A stretch of DNA of 64,000 nt from Extensimonas soli (GCF_029211265.1 NZ_JARGEL010000024.1:62001-126000); one strand, 5' to 3'; shown: positions 42,299 to 51,993, counted from the first letter of the stretch. Notes: generated by a model from the sequence alone, not told the origin. Numbers and translations: made by a program.

Positions 42299-43153
42299 TT
42301 GCCTGCCCCTGGTCTTTCAAGCGCCGTGCGCACCACGGAGTGCACCCTCGGCCGCGAGGCCGCCACGCTGTGGCGCGCCCGCGCGCTGCTGCGCGAGCTG
42401 GTGCGGCGCGAGGTGGCCGCCCGCTACGCGGGCACCGCAGCGGGCGTGCTGTGGGCTTACCTGCAGCCGCTTTTGAGCGTGGCGGCGTATTACCTCGTGT
42501 TCGACGTGGTGTTCGGCATGCGCGTGGGCGCTGCCAGCGCCGGCAACGGGGCCACGCATGCCGTCGGCACTTTTCTGATCGTGGGCGCACTGCCCTGGAT
42601 GGCGTTTTGCGACGCGGTCACGCGCGGCATGAACAGCCTGGTCGAAGCCGGTGGCCTGCTGCAAAAAAACCCGCTGCCGCCCGTGCTCATCGTGGCGCGC
42701 AGCGTGCTGGCCAGCGCGCTGGTCTATGGCCCGCTGCTGTGCCTGGTGGCGCTGCTGTATGCGCCGCTGCACCGCTTCGGGCTGGCGTTTTTCGTCGCGC
42801 TGCCGCTGTTGCTGCTCATGCAACTTTTGTTGAGTGCCTTGCTTGGGTTTTTGCTGGCCATTTTCACGGCGGCGCTGCGCGACACGGCGCAGCTCGTGGG
42901 CTTTTTGCTCTCGGTGGGCATTTACCTGACGCCGGTGTTGTTCCCCTGGGCCATGTTTCCGCAGGGCTGGCGCTGGCTGCTGTGGCTGAACCCCGCCACG
43001 GGATTGGTGCTGGGCTACCAGAGTGTGCTGCTGCAGGGCGCCTGGCCCGCCTGGCCGCAATGGTTGGCGTGCGCCGTGTGGGTGGCTGTGCTGGCAGGTG
43101 CCTTAAGCGTGGCCTTGCGCCGCAGCCGCGACCAGCTGGTGGACTGGCTATGA
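42299..43153 (+). CDS. Polysaccharide ABC exporter permease (Wzm-like)
   Basis: 284 aa from a TTG at 42299; a GTG at 42326 is an equally possible start. The ABC2-type permease pattern is seen: LLRELVRREVAARYAGTAAGVLWAYLQPLL, FLIVGALPWMAFCDAVTRGMNSLVEAGGLLQKNPLPP, and six hydrophobic segments ending with NPATGLVLGYQSVLL. With the ATPase encoded next (4-bp overlap) it forms the inner-membrane exporter for lipid-linked O-antigen or capsular glycan. Confidence 0.88.
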   Translation: MPAPGLSSAVRTTECTLGREAATLWRARALLRELVRREVAARYAGTAAGVLWAYLQPLLSVAAYYLVFDVVFGMRVGAASAGNGATHAVGTFLIVGALPWMAFCDAVTRGMNSLVEAGGLLQKNPLPPVLIVARSVLASALVYGPLLCLVALLYAPLHRFGLAFFVALPLLLLMQLLLSALLGFLLAIFTAALRDTAQLVGFLLSVGIYLTPVLFPWAMFPQGWRWLLWLNPATGLVLGYQSVLLQGAWPAWPQWLACAVWVAVLAGALSVALRRSRDQLVDWL

Positions 43154-44424
43154 GCCCGGCTTTGCGTGCTTTGCCCGACGGGCCCGTGCTGCGCGCGCAC
43201 GCGCTGGGCAAGGAATACCGCCTGTACGACTCGCCGCGCCAGCGCCTCAAGGCTTTGCTCACAGGGCGGCCCCTGCACCGCAGCCACTGGGCCTTGCGCG
43301 ACGTGTCTTTCACCCTGGAGCGTGGCCAGTGCATCGGCGTGATTGGCGACAACGGCGCGGGCAAGAGCACGCTGCTCAAGCTGCTGGCCGGGACATTGCA
43401 ACCCAGCGCCGGCAGCCTGGAGCGCCAGGGCCGTGTCACGGCCATTTTGGAGCTGGGCGCGGGCTTTCACCCCGATTTTTCGGGGCGCGACAATTTGTAT
43501 TTTGGCGGCAGCCTGATCGGCATCGACCGCGCCGAGATGGCGCGGCTGGAGCCGTCGATCGCGCAGTTTTGCGAGCTGGGCGATGCGCTGGACAGACCTG
43601 TGAAAACCTATTCGTCGGGCATGGTGGTGCGGCTGGCGTTTGCCCTGGTCACGGCGGTGCAGCCCGACGTGCTGATCGTCGATGAGGCGCTGGCCGTGGG
43701 CGACCAGCACTTTCAGAAAAAATGCGTGGAGCGCATTTTGGAGTTTCGCCGCCAGGGCTGCACGATTTTGTTTTGCTCGCACAGCCCCTACCACATCCGG
43801 CATTTGTGCGACGCGGCGATGTGGCTCGACGGCGGGCGCATTGCACAGTTCGGCACCACCGAGGCCGTGCTTGCCGCCTACGACCTGCACACCCGCGCGC
43901 GCGAGCTGGCGCTAGCGCAGCAGACGCAGCCAGCCGCTGCGGCACCGGTCAACGCCGCGCCAGCCGCCACTGCTGCCCCAGTGCAAGCCGCGCCCGCCGC
44001 GGCTGCGCAAGTGGGCGAGGCGTGCATTTTGTCGGTAGAGGTGGCGAATCTGGCAGCACCGGTCGATGGCCGCCCGGCCGTGTTGCAGGGGCAGGATCTG
44101 GTCGTGACGATCACGGCGCGCGGGCGGGGCGAAGAACGCCCGCACATCGGCTTCATGATCGAGCAATCGCAGGGGGTGGGCATTACCTCGCTGGCCACGC
44201 ATGAGGACGGCGCCGCACCGCAACGCCAGCCCGACGGCAGCTGGCGCGCGGTGCTGACCTTTCCGGATCTGCCCTTGCACAGCGGCGACTATGTGATCAG
44301 CGCCTTTTTGTTCGACGAAACGGGTTTGGCGGTGTACGACCAGTGGTTCCAGTTCATGCACTTTACGTTTATCTACCCCAAACCCTTGCCGGGGCTGGTA
44401 CGCCTGCCCCACTACTGGAGTTGA
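43150..44424 (+). CDS. Polysaccharide ABC exporter ATPase with C-terminal Wzt domain
   Basis: 424 aa. The N-terminal ATPase has Walker A GDNGAGKST, KTYSSGMVVRLAFALVTAVQPDVLIVDEALAVGD (signature and Walker B) and the switch His region FCSHSPYHI. After an Ala/Gln-rich linker (~255-285) a beta-sandwich domain (~290-424) corresponds to Wzt_C, which in known systems recognises the modified terminus of the finished glycan. This predicts a polymer with a chain-end cap. Operon with the Wzm-like permease and two methyltransferases. Confidence 0.9.
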   Translation: MSPALRALPDGPVLRAHALGKEYRLYDSPRQRLKALLTGRPLHRSHWALRDVSFTLERGQCIGVIGDNGAGKSTLLKLLAGTLQPSAGSLERQGRVTAILELGAGFHPDFSGRDNLYFGGSLIGIDRAEMARLEPSIAQFCELGDALDRPVKTYSSGMVVRLAFALVTAVQPDVLIVDEALAVGDQHFQKKCVERILEFRRQGCTILFCSHSPYHIRHLCDAAMWLDGGRIAQFGTTEAVLAAYDLHTRARELALAQQTQPAAAAPVNAAPAATAAPVQAAPAAAAQVGEACILSVEVANLAAPVDGRPAVLQGQDLVVTITARGRGEERPHIGFMIEQSQGVGITSLATHEDGAAPQRQPDGSWRAVLTFPDLPLHSGDYVISAFLFDETGLAVYDQWFQFMHFTFIYPKPLPGLVRLPHYWS

Positions 44425-44431
44425 AAGAACA

Positions 44432-45319
44432 ATGACCGACGAAACTGGCGCGGGGAGTGCACTGGTGCGCGCCGGGCAGCTCTTGCTGGCGCAGGGCGAC
44501 CGGCAGGGCGCGGCGCAGGTTTTGGCGCTGGCGCGCGCGAAGCGTGCCGACCTGGCCACGATGCTGCAGGCGCATGCCTTGATAGAAGGGCACGATTTAC
44601 CGGGGTCCTTCTCGAATCTGACGGGTGTCGATTGCCGCATTTCGCCCGAGGACGACATTTTTCGTTTTTTTGCGAGGCACCCGTCCAGCCTGAACCCGCT
44701 GCGCGATTATTTTGCCGATGGCTGGCGCACCCTGGCGGAGTTGATGGTACTGCTGGAGCGCCTGGGCAAGCCCTTGTTGCAGATGCAAAACGTGCTCGAA
44801 TTTGCCAGCGGGCATGGCCGCTTCACGCGGCATTTGACCAAGGCGCTGGGGGCCGAGCGCGTGACGGTCTCGGACGTGGTGGCGGACGCGGTGGAGTTTT
44901 CCAAGGCCACGTTTGGCGTGCAGGGCTTTGTGTCTGCGAGCGTGCCCGAGCAGGTGCGCTGGCCTGGGCAGTTCGACCTGGTGTTCGTGCTGTCGCTCTT
45001 CAGCCACTTGCCGCGGACTACGTGGGGCCGGTGGCTACGCGCACTCCACGGCCTGCTTGCGCCGGGTGGCGTGCTGGTGTTTACCGTGCACGGCATGAAG
45101 GCAGCGGCGTTTGACCAGGTGATTTTGGACGAAGACGGATATTTTTTTGCCCCCAGCAGTGAATCCCGTGCCATTGCAGCGCAGGAATATGGGACGACAT
45201 TTACCGCCCCGCAGTTCGTGCAGGCCCAGATTGCCGAGACGGTGGGGCTGGAAAAATTGCTGCATTTCGCACCCGTACATTTCTGGAACCATCAGGACGC
45301 TTATGTCCTGGCGCGGTAA
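44432..45319 (+). CDS. SAM-dependent methyltransferase
   Basis: 295 aa. An N-terminal ~85-residue helical extension (LLLAQGDRQGAAQVLALARAKR, a TPR-like pair) precedes a class I Rossmann methyltransferase: VLEFASGHGRFTRHLTKALG (motif I, relaxed), VTVSDVVADAVEF, FDLVFVLSLFSHLPRTTWGRWL, LLAPGGVLVFTVHG. Starts 7 bp after the Wzt-like gene, so probably co-transcribed. It may methylate the exported glycan or its precursor. Target is not shown by the sequence. Confidence 0.8.
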   Translation: MTDETGAGSALVRAGQLLLAQGDRQGAAQVLALARAKRADLATMLQAHALIEGHDLPGSFSNLTGVDCRISPEDDIFRFFARHPSSLNPLRDYFADGWRTLAELMVLLERLGKPLLQMQNVLEFASGHGRFTRHLTKALGAERVTVSDVVADAVEFSKATFGVQGFVSASVPEQVRWPGQFDLVFVLSLFSHLPRTTWGRWLRALHGLLAPGGVLVFTVHGMKAAAFDQVILDEDGYFFAPSSESRAIAAQEYGTTFTAPQFVQAQIAETVGLEKLLHFAPVHFWNHQDAYVLAR

Positions 45320-45326
45320 TTTGTCC

Positions 45327-46205
45327 ATGCCCCTTGCACAGTTGAAACCAAATTGGCGGCAGCGCATTCTGGAGCGGCTGCGCGGCGTGGCGCCGTGGAA
45401 TGCCGCACGCATCAGCGACGAGTGGTTTCGCGCGCATTTCACGTATGCGGCAGACCTGGTGCATGCGTGGCTGCACCCCGGCGTGGATTTGCGCAGCGCG
45501 CGTTTGCTGAATTTTGGTTGTGGCGATGGTATTACCGACCTGGCGCTGGTATTGCGCTACGGCGCCACCGCCATTCACGGCGTGGATATTCGGCGCGAAT
45601 ATGCCAAGCTGCCGCGCATTGCGCGCGAGCAACTGGGCCTGGCGCGTCTGCCCTGTGCTTTGAGCTTTGAAACGATTGCGCCCGGCGCACCGCTGGCGGG
45701 CCGGCACAAAGATCTGGACGCGGTGCTGAGCTGGTCCACCTTCGAGCATGTGCAGCGGGCGCAGCTTTTGCCCATCTTGCGCGACTTGCACGCTTGTTTG
45801 CGGCCGGGTGGGGTGTTTTTCATGCAGATCGAGCCCTTGTTTTATTCGCCTTTTGGATCGCACCTGCGGCGCTACATCGAAACGCCCTGGCAGCATTTAC
45901 TGGTCGATGAAGATGCGCTGTGGCAAGCGATCCAGGCGCACCAGGGAACGCTGGACGCGGCGGAGGTGGACTTTGGGTTTGCCGATTTTGGCGCGCAAGG
46001 CTATAAAAAATTCGTTTTCGACGAATACCTGGCCTTGAACCGCCTGACCGCTGACGAATTGCTGGATCTGGCCACGCAAGCAGGTTTCAGCGTGCTGCGC
46101 GAAGAAAGGCGCATGGTGGACTTACCCATTCCTGCAGCCTTGCAGGGCCGCTATCCACCCGAGGTGCTGTTGAACAACGAACTTCTTTTGCTACTACAAA
46201 AGTAG
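45327..46205 (+). CDS. SAM-dependent methyltransferase
   Basis: 292 aa from the ATG at 45327. Motif I is LLNFGCGDGITDLALVLRYGA, then IHGVDIRREY, an acidic/Ser motif LDAVLSWSTFEHVQRAQLLPIL and LRPGGVFFMQIEPL. It ends with NELLLLLQK. The methyltransferase fold resembles those of glycan-modification clusters. It lies 7 bp after the previous methyltransferase and convergent with the acyltransferase gene, sharing a hairpin at 46205-46221. Confidence 0.8.
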   Translation: MPLAQLKPNWRQRILERLRGVAPWNAARISDEWFRAHFTYAADLVHAWLHPGVDLRSARLLNFGCGDGITDLALVLRYGATAIHGVDIRREYAKLPRIAREQLGLARLPCALSFETIAPGAPLAGRHKDLDAVLSWSTFEHVQRAQLLPILRDLHACLRPGGVFFMQIEPLFYSPFGSHLRRYIETPWQHLLVDEDALWQAIQAHQGTLDAAEVDFGFADFGAQGYKKFVFDEYLALNRLTADELLDLATQAGFSVLREERRMVDLPIPAALQGRYPPEVLLNNELLLLLQK

Positions 46206-46221
46206 CTTCTTACGCAGAAGC
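46205..46221. terminator. Hairpin shared by two convergent genes
   Basis: GCTTCT (46205-46210) pairs with AGAAGC (46216-46221) around TACGC. It overlaps the 3' end of both the methyltransferase (+) and the acyltransferase (-). The core AGCTTCTTACGC is also the start of the dispersed ~44-nt motif. Confidence 0.45.
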
Positions 46222-47295
46222 AGCGTGCCTTAATGGGTGAAAACGTATCTCAATGAAGCGCCAGCTCAGCCAGCTTGTCACGCACACGACAAGCACCAGC
46301 ACGAGCACTTGTGCCAGCAGTGGAGTCGCCAGGTGCCCATGCGCAAGGCTTTTGAGCAATGGGTAGTGCCAAAGATAAAAGCTGAAGCTGACTTTTCCCA
46401 CCCACGGCAGCCCCGTAAAACGCAGCCACCGAGGGCTGGCAGAACAGGCCGAGGCCGCAATGACGCAGCCAAAACCCGTTGCGAGCCAGGTGCGCCACGC
46501 GATGGCAGTGAGCGGTTCGCTCCAGTAATTTCCAGCGTGATGCCAGAGGTGGGTATATGCCGTCAAAGTGATGCCCATGCTGACGAGCCACAAGGCAGCT
46601 TTGCGGCCGAACGACCAGCGACGGGCGTATTGGCTCAGGGTGTAAGCGGCGCCGCCGATCGCAAAGGCGTCCAGCGCACCCAGCACCTGGGTGGATACGA
46701 AAAACCGCCCGAGACCAGCCATGGCATCCAAAGGGATAAAGATGAAAACTGCTGCGCGAAACAATATGGCGAGCAGGACGAGAAAAATGGTCGTAGGCCA
46801 AAAATAGTTTTTTTGGCGCAAAAAAGGTGCTGCAATGAGAATCAGCAGATAGTATGGAAATTCGACCCCGAGGGTCCAGAATACCCCATTGAATATCCCG
46901 CCAGTGCCGGGAAAAATATTGTGCAGCATGACAATGTGCAAGGCCGCTGCCAGCATAACCTGCCGGGAAACTTCATGCTGTTCAACATAAATAAAAAAAG
47001 TGACGACCAAGCAGGCGATATAGGCCGGATAAATCCTTCTGCAACGTGCCTTGATGAAGGGAATGGGGTTCAAATCAGCGGCTGAGACAATGATTTTGGT
47101 GATAAAAAACCCACTCAGCACGTAAAACAAATCGACGCCAAAACCACCAATGGAAGCGAGCCTCCAGAAAACTCCCGAAAGTGCTGCGGACGTGACTGCG
47201 TCCATGGCAACGTGATAAGCAAATACCATGAGCACGGCTATACCGCGCACGGCGTCAAGGTTTTGCAGCCTGGGCGCTATGGAGGCCGATTTCAT
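46210..47295 (-). CDS. Membrane acyltransferase (OafA/ExoZ-type)
   Basis: 361 aa, about ten transmembrane helices. The acyltransferase-3 pattern is present: LDAVRGIAVLMVFAYHVAMD (catalytic His in the first helix), FGVDLFYVLSGFFITKI, IKARCRRIYPAYI (R-x10-type motif), and WHYPLLKSLAHGH near the end. It transfers O-acyl groups to surface glycans in the periplasm. Points toward the glycan cluster and lies between the methyltransferases and the fused glycosyltransferase, fitting O-acetyl decoration of the same polymer. Confidence 0.88.
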   Translation of the reverse strand: MKSASIAPRLQNLDAVRGIAVLMVFAYHVAMDAVTSAALSGVFWRLASIGGFGVDLFYVLSGFFITKIIVSAADLNPIPFIKARCRRIYPAYIACLVVTFFIYVEQHEVSRQVMLAAALHIVMLHNIFPGTGGIFNGVFWTLGVEFPYYLLILIAAPFLRQKNYFWPTTIFLVLLAILFRAAVFIFIPLDAMAGLGRFFVSTQVLGALDAFAIGGAAYTLSQYARRWSFGRKAALWLVSMGITLTAYTHLWHHAGNYWSEPLTAIAWRTWLATGFGCVIAASACSASPRWLRFTGLPWVGKVSFSFYLWHYPLLKSLAHGHLATPLLAQVLVLVLVVCVTSWLSWRFIEIRFHPLRHAASA

Positions 47296-47332
47296 GGCAT
47301 GGCCCCAAATTGCAGCACCGAATATGCGGTGG

Positions 47333-50300
47333 TCATTTTTGCAGCCAGGTTTTGACTCTGGTTTGCCAGCGCAAAGGAATGCGATGCGCCACGGCGCGCA
47401 AGGCGGGGGTGGAGCGCAGGCGTACCAGACCGGCGAGCAGGAATGACTTGGCTATTGCTGCGTTATTCAATTGCGGCAGGTGCATCGTGATGAATTCCAG
47501 GTCGGCTTGGAACCCTGGCGTTTGCGGACTGGGCTGTGTCGGCAGGCCCTGTAAATAATCGGGCGCGTAATTCCAACAGCGGATCAGTGCGGTATCGCCT
47601 AGCAGGTGCTCGACTGTGGGAGGCTGCGGCGGCTCGCCAGTGCAAAAGTGGTGGGTGCGCAGCGTGAGAAACCAGTCCAACCATTCGGATGTGGTGGCGT
47701 TCCAGGCATGCACCCAGCTCCAGGCGCGACCAGCGAGCCGTTCAGGAAAGGCGCCCAGGTTCGGCGTGGCGACCGGCAGGCCGGTTTGCAGACAGGCGCT
47801 GAGGGTGTAGCTGTAGGTCTCTGGCCACAGGGCAGGAAACCACACGAGGTCTGGCTGCAGCCATTCGAGCAGGGCCGGCAAGTCTTTGTCGGCGTATTCG
47901 CCATGCACGCTGAGCCGCGCGCGCGGTTGGGTGCGCAGGTGGCGGTAGGCGTAGCCCAACAGATGAAATTCGATGGGTGCGTTGCGGCGCGCGGCTTCCA
48001 GAGCGACTGCTTCGAGCACGTCAGCGCCTTTGATGATGCTGAGCGCCCCGAGCACGACGATTTTCAGCGGTGCCTCGGGGGCAAGTTTGCGCAGGGGGCG
48101 GGGTTCTGGCAGGGCGGCCTGCGGCGACAGATCGGTATGCGGAGCCAGGCGCATGTCCGCGGTGGGGACGTAGCGCACGATGCGGCGCGCGGCGTCGAGG
48201 CTGGGAGCGAGTACGTGGCGGGCATTGCGGGTAAATTCGGCGTGCACCGCACGCCAAGCCTCTATGCTGGCACCCCCCGACGCAGGGGAGCGGCGCAGGC
48301 AGGCATGGCATTGGCTGGGGCCCTGTTCGCCGCAGTAGCCGTTGGTGTGGTCGGTGAGCGAAATCTGGGGGCAGATGGCGTAGTAGTCGTGCACCGTGAA
48401 GTCGTAGGGCACGCCCAGCTGCTTGGGCAGGTCTTTGACTTGCGGCGCATGGCCCAGCAGATGGTGGAAATGCACGAGGCGCACGCCCAGGTGGCGCAGC
48501 ATTTGCAGCAGCTCTTCGTATTGGTCACGCAGGCGAAATTGCAGCGCGAAGGCCTCGTTTTCTGACGGCAGTTTGAGCTGCACGCTGTCGTCAGGCGCGG
48601 GCACCAGGGTCAGAAACACGGCCTGGTTTTGCAGCTGCTGTGCCAGCTCGTGGGTGTGGCGCAAGGTGCCACCTGCCCGGTCATGCAACACGAACAGCAC
48701 GGCAGGAAGGTCGGGCGCCTTGAGGCGCGCAATGTCCAGCGCAAGGCGGTAGGGCTGGGCAGGGTCTGCCTGCACGAAGGCATGCACGGTGCTTTCATAG
48801 CCGGGGTGCAGGCGGCGCATGGTTTCCATGGCGGCTTGCTCGCGCGGGCTTTTGCTGGCGCCAAAGCTCACGCCGCCGGTGTGCAGCACGAAGGTGTCGA
48901 GCGCGTGCAGGTTGCGCCAGCCGGCACGTGCGGCGCGCAGGCAGAAGTCGTTTTCCTCGCCGTAGCCTTTGCCAAAGTTTTCGACGTCGAAAAGCCCCAC
49001 CTGCCGGAGGCAGTCACGCCGGATATACATGCAAAAGCCTATACCCGTGGGGATGTCCACCGTGGCGCCGGGGTGGGTTTGTGCGCAGAGCGCGTCCAGG
49101 CTGGCCGTGGTGTGGCCTGGCGGAAGCTCGTTGTCCTCGCAAAAGCGCGGATAGCTGCAGATGGTGGCGTTGTTCGAGAACGGCGTGACGGAGGCGATGC
49201 GGCGGTCGCTGTAGGCGGCACGGCGCAGGCGATCCAGCCAGTCGTTGGCGACTTCGGTGTCGCTGTTGAGCAGCAGCACGTCGTTTTCGGCGCTCAGCGC
49301 CATGCCCCGGTTGACGGTGCCCACGAAACCGAGGTTTTCAGGGTTTTCGAGCAAGAGGATGCGCGGGTCTTGCGCGGCGCGCATGCGCAGCCAGGTGGTG
49401 ACCTCGGGTTCGGGGCTGGAGTCGTTGATGACGATGAGCCTGTAGCGCGTCGTGCAAGTGCTTGCGAGTACGGAGTCTATGCAGGTCTGGGTGTCTTCGA
49501 GCCCGCGATAGACCGGCACGATCACGTCCACAGGATGGTCAGGCATGGGGCTGGGATGATGTTTCTGGCTTGCGCTGGCTTTGACCGGGGAGCGCCCCAG
49601 TTGCCGATCGAGCCACATTTTGGCGTGCACGAGGGGGCGCGTGGCACGAAAAACGGTGGAGGTTTCGATGCTGTGCAGGTAGGCGGCGAGCTGGTCGAAG
49701 CGTGTTTGTAACTCGTTGCGCTGTAATTGGAGTTCTTGCCGTTCTGCGTGGAAATGCTCATTTTTTTGGGAGACAAGCGCGAATGCGTCCTGAACCTGCT
49801 GGGCGGTGTTCTGCATTTGCAGCAGCTCGGCGTTTTTTTGTGCGACGCTTTCTTCCAACTGGGCGATGCGATGCTGTAAGGGTTGGGTGGCTGCTGCCAG
49901 CGCCAGATAGTCCGCAGAGAGCGGCCAGCCCAGAGTGACTTCGAGGGCGCTGCCTGGTTGGCTCAGGCACTGCGCCAATACTTGATGGGGGATGGGGAGC
50001 TCGAACCACGGGTCGTCACCACTGAGTAGAAGCAGCATGGTGTCGGGTGCGGTAGGGAGCGGCGGGCAGCAGAGAATTTGCTGGCTGCGGGCCCCCAAAA
50101 GCGGGGCTGCTGCGGAATCGGCCGCGTGCCATTGCCAGACATTCGCTCCTTCGGCGTTTTGCAGGGCCATGGCATGCAAGTGCAAAAAACCGGGCCGATC
50201 GGCCGGGTCCAGGCGCAATGTGGGGTGCGGTGCGGAAGACGCGGGCAAAACGAAACGCAGCGTCTGACGCGGCTCGCCCATGGCGGCGGCGCAGACGAGC

Positions 50301-51127
50301 TTGGCATCCTCACGGTATGTTCCATCTTGCCCGACAAAAAGCTGCGCCGTGAAGCTTGCCTGTGCAGGCGGGGGGGCTTGAAAAGCCCCTGGGGTGGCGC
50401 TGATGGCGGATTCTCTGCCTGCACCATCGCTGGCCGCTGTGGGGCGCGCGATGCCGATGAACTGGTAGGTCAAAGCGTCTTCCTGCGCCAGCAGATAGCG
50501 CGCGACAGCTGGCGGCAGGCTGTCGAATGGGGTGCGAAACTCGGACTCGGGCAGGGCGCGCGTGATGGTGTCCAGCGATTGCAGCGCCCAGCCTTGCTCG
50601 TGCAGAAAGCGCGTGAGCGAGCGCCGGGTGAAAAAGCGCAAATGGGTGCGGTCGAGCAGGCCCTCGGTGCGGTAGCGAAATTCGCCCTGCAGGAGCTCCG
50701 CGAGCAAGCCGCAATAGCCTGCGTTGGGAATGGAAAGGAGCAAGCGCCCTTCGGCGGTAAGCAACTCACGGCAGGCGGTCAGAATCCTCTCGGGCTGACG
50801 GATGTGTTCGAGCACATCGGCACATACGATGGCGTCGTACCGCTGGCCAGCAAATAGCTGCTGCAAGTTGGCGATTTCGAGGTCTGCTACCTCGATGCGG
50901 CGGTAATAGGGACGCGCATGGGCGGCTTCGGCTTCGCTGAGGGTGATTCCGTCCACGGTGCAGGTGTGGTGTTGGCTGAGGTATTGACCCAGAGCTCCGC
51001 TACCGCAACCTATGTCCAATACCGTGGTTTTCATTGGTATGAGCTGGGCCAGCACGGACAGGGATGTGCGTTCTTGCTCGGAGATGCTGCGCAGATAGAC
51101 GTGCTGGTCTTGCGATCGATGACTCAT
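47333..51127 (-). CDS. Methyltransferase-GT2-GT4 fusion for surface glycan assembly
   Basis: 1264 aa with three enzyme domains. Residues ~15-215: class I methyltransferase (VLDIGCGSGALGQYL, YDAIVCADVLEHIRQPERIL). About 215-410 is beta-rich, unassigned. A coiled coil lies at ~410-515 (LEESVAQKNAELLQMQNTAQ). About 530-790: GT2 (VDVIVPVYRGLEDTQTCIDS, LIVINDSSPEPEV, LLLNSDTEV as the D-x-D site, GKGYGEENDFCLRA). About 800-1264: GT4-like (VLFVLHDRAGGTLRHTHELA, FTVHDYYAICPQI, and a donor lobe with KIVVLGALSIIKGADVLEAV). Such modular enzymes extend and cap surface polysaccharides, with the coiled coil setting spacing. Cytosolic face. Starts 71 bp from a divergent GT2. Confidence 0.85.
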   Translation of the reverse strand: MSHRSQDQHVYLRSISEQERTSLSVLAQLIPMKTTVLDIGCGSGALGQYLSQHHTCTVDGITLSEAEAAHARPYYRRIEVADLEIANLQQLFAGQRYDAIVCADVLEHIRQPERILTACRELLTAEGRLLLSIPNAGYCGLLAELLQGEFRYRTEGLLDRTHLRFFTRRSLTRFLHEQGWALQSLDTITRALPESEFRTPFDSLPPAVARYLLAQEDALTYQFIGIARPTAASDGAGRESAISATPGAFQAPPPAQASFTAQLFVGQDGTYREDAKLVCAAAMGEPRQTLRFVLPASSAPHPTLRLDPADRPGFLHLHAMALQNAEGANVWQWHAADSAAAPLLGARSQQILCCPPLPTAPDTMLLLLSGDDPWFELPIPHQVLAQCLSQPGSALEVTLGWPLSADYLALAAATQPLQHRIAQLEESVAQKNAELLQMQNTAQQVQDAFALVSQKNEHFHAERQELQLQRNELQTRFDQLAAYLHSIETSTVFRATRPLVHAKMWLDRQLGRSPVKASASQKHHPSPMPDHPVDVIVPVYRGLEDTQTCIDSVLASTCTTRYRLIVINDSSPEPEVTTWLRMRAAQDPRILLLENPENLGFVGTVNRGMALSAENDVLLLNSDTEVANDWLDRLRRAAYSDRRIASVTPFSNNATICSYPRFCEDNELPPGHTTASLDALCAQTHPGATVDIPTGIGFCMYIRRDCLRQVGLFDVENFGKGYGEENDFCLRAARAGWRNLHALDTFVLHTGGVSFGASKSPREQAAMETMRRLHPGYESTVHAFVQADPAQPYRLALDIARLKAPDLPAVLFVLHDRAGGTLRHTHELAQQLQNQAVFLTLVPAPDDSVQLKLPSENEAFALQFRLRDQYEELLQMLRHLGVRLVHFHHLLGHAPQVKDLPKQLGVPYDFTVHDYYAICPQISLTDHTNGYCGEQGPSQCHACLRRSPASGGASIEAWRAVHAEFTRNARHVLAPSLDAARRIVRYVPTADMRLAPHTDLSPQAALPEPRPLRKLAPEAPLKIVVLGALSIIKGADVLEAVALEAARRNAPIEFHLLGYAYRHLRTQPRARLSVHGEYADKDLPALLEWLQPDLVWFPALWPETYSYTLSACLQTGLPVATPNLGAFPERLAGRAWSWVHAWNATTSEWLDWFLTLRTHHFCTGEPPQPPTVEHLLGDTALIRCWNYAPDYLQGLPTQPSPQTPGFQADLEFITMHLPQLNNAAIAKSFLLAGLVRLRSTPALRAVAHRIPLRWQTRVKTWLQK

Positions 51128-51198
51128 GGGCCGCGATTATGACAATGGGTATTTCGGAGTTCGGCGCACGGCAGTGAACGAGGGACAATGGCGGCCCG

Positions 51199-51954
51199 AT
51201 GAAAAACACACGAAGCACTGACAGCCGGGAATTGGCAGTTTCCATCGTGAGCCACGGCCATGGCGCGTGCGTGCAGCGCTTGCTCGAGGAGCTTGCACGC
51301 TGGAGCGCTGCACACATACAACGGGTGGTTTTGACGCAAAACATTCCTGAATCGCCGCCGCAGGCACCCGCGCAAGGATGGCCTTTTGTGCTGCAGGTCA
51401 TCAAGAACACGATGCCCGCAGGGTTTGCCGCCAACCACAACCGGGCTTTGGCTGATGCCACAGAGCCTTTCGTGTGCATTTTGAACCCCGATGTCGCATT
51501 GGCAGGAGCGGACCCTTTTGCCGCCTTGTTGCGCATGGCAAGCAGGGAAGGTGTGGGTTGCGCCTTTCCGAGCCAAATCGATGCCTCGGGGCGTGGGCAG
51601 GATTTTGAGCGCGAACTGCCCACGCTGGCCGCTTTGTGGCGGCGCCATGGACAGGGGCGGGCAGATGCGCGCGTGGATTGGGTGAATGCGGCTTGTCTGG
51701 TTTTGCCACTGTCGGTTTGGCAGCGCTTGGGCGGTTTTGACGCGCGGTACTTCATGTACTGTGAGGACGTGGATTTGTGCTTGCGCTTGCGGCTTGCTGG
51801 TTTGCAACTGGTGCGTGCCCCGGCGCAAATCGTGCATGCGGGCCAGCGCGCAAGCCATCGCAACTGGCGGCATTTTTTCTGGCACTTGCGCAGTCTGGTG
51901 CGTCTTTGGCAATCTCCGGTGTATGCGCAGGCGCGGAAGCTGGGGCTGCGGTAG
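51199..51954 (+). CDS. Family 2 glycosyltransferase (rhamnosyltransferase-like)
   Basis: 251 aa. GT2 motifs: AVSIVSHGHGACVQRLLEEL, GFAANHNRALADA, FVCILNPDVAL (N-P-D-V as the metal site), VDWVNAACLVLPLSVWQRLGGFDARYFMYCEDVDLCLRLRLAG. This is the WbbL/RfbF rhamnosyltransferase pattern. It diverges from the large fusion enzyme and probably adds one sugar in the same glycan pathway. Soluble, membrane-associated. Confidence 0.88.
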   Translation: MKNTRSTDSRELAVSIVSHGHGACVQRLLEELARWSAAHIQRVVLTQNIPESPPQAPAQGWPFVLQVIKNTMPAGFAANHNRALADATEPFVCILNPDVALAGADPFAALLRMASREGVGCAFPSQIDASGRGQDFERELPTLAALWRRHGQGRADARVDWVNAACLVLPLSVWQRLGGFDARYFMYCEDVDLCLRLRLAGLQLVRAPAQIVHAGQRASHRNWRHFFWHLRSLVRLWQSPVYAQARKLGLR

Positions 51955-51993
51955 GAAAGACGCCTCTTTTTGATGTGTCGCAGAATCCGCACC

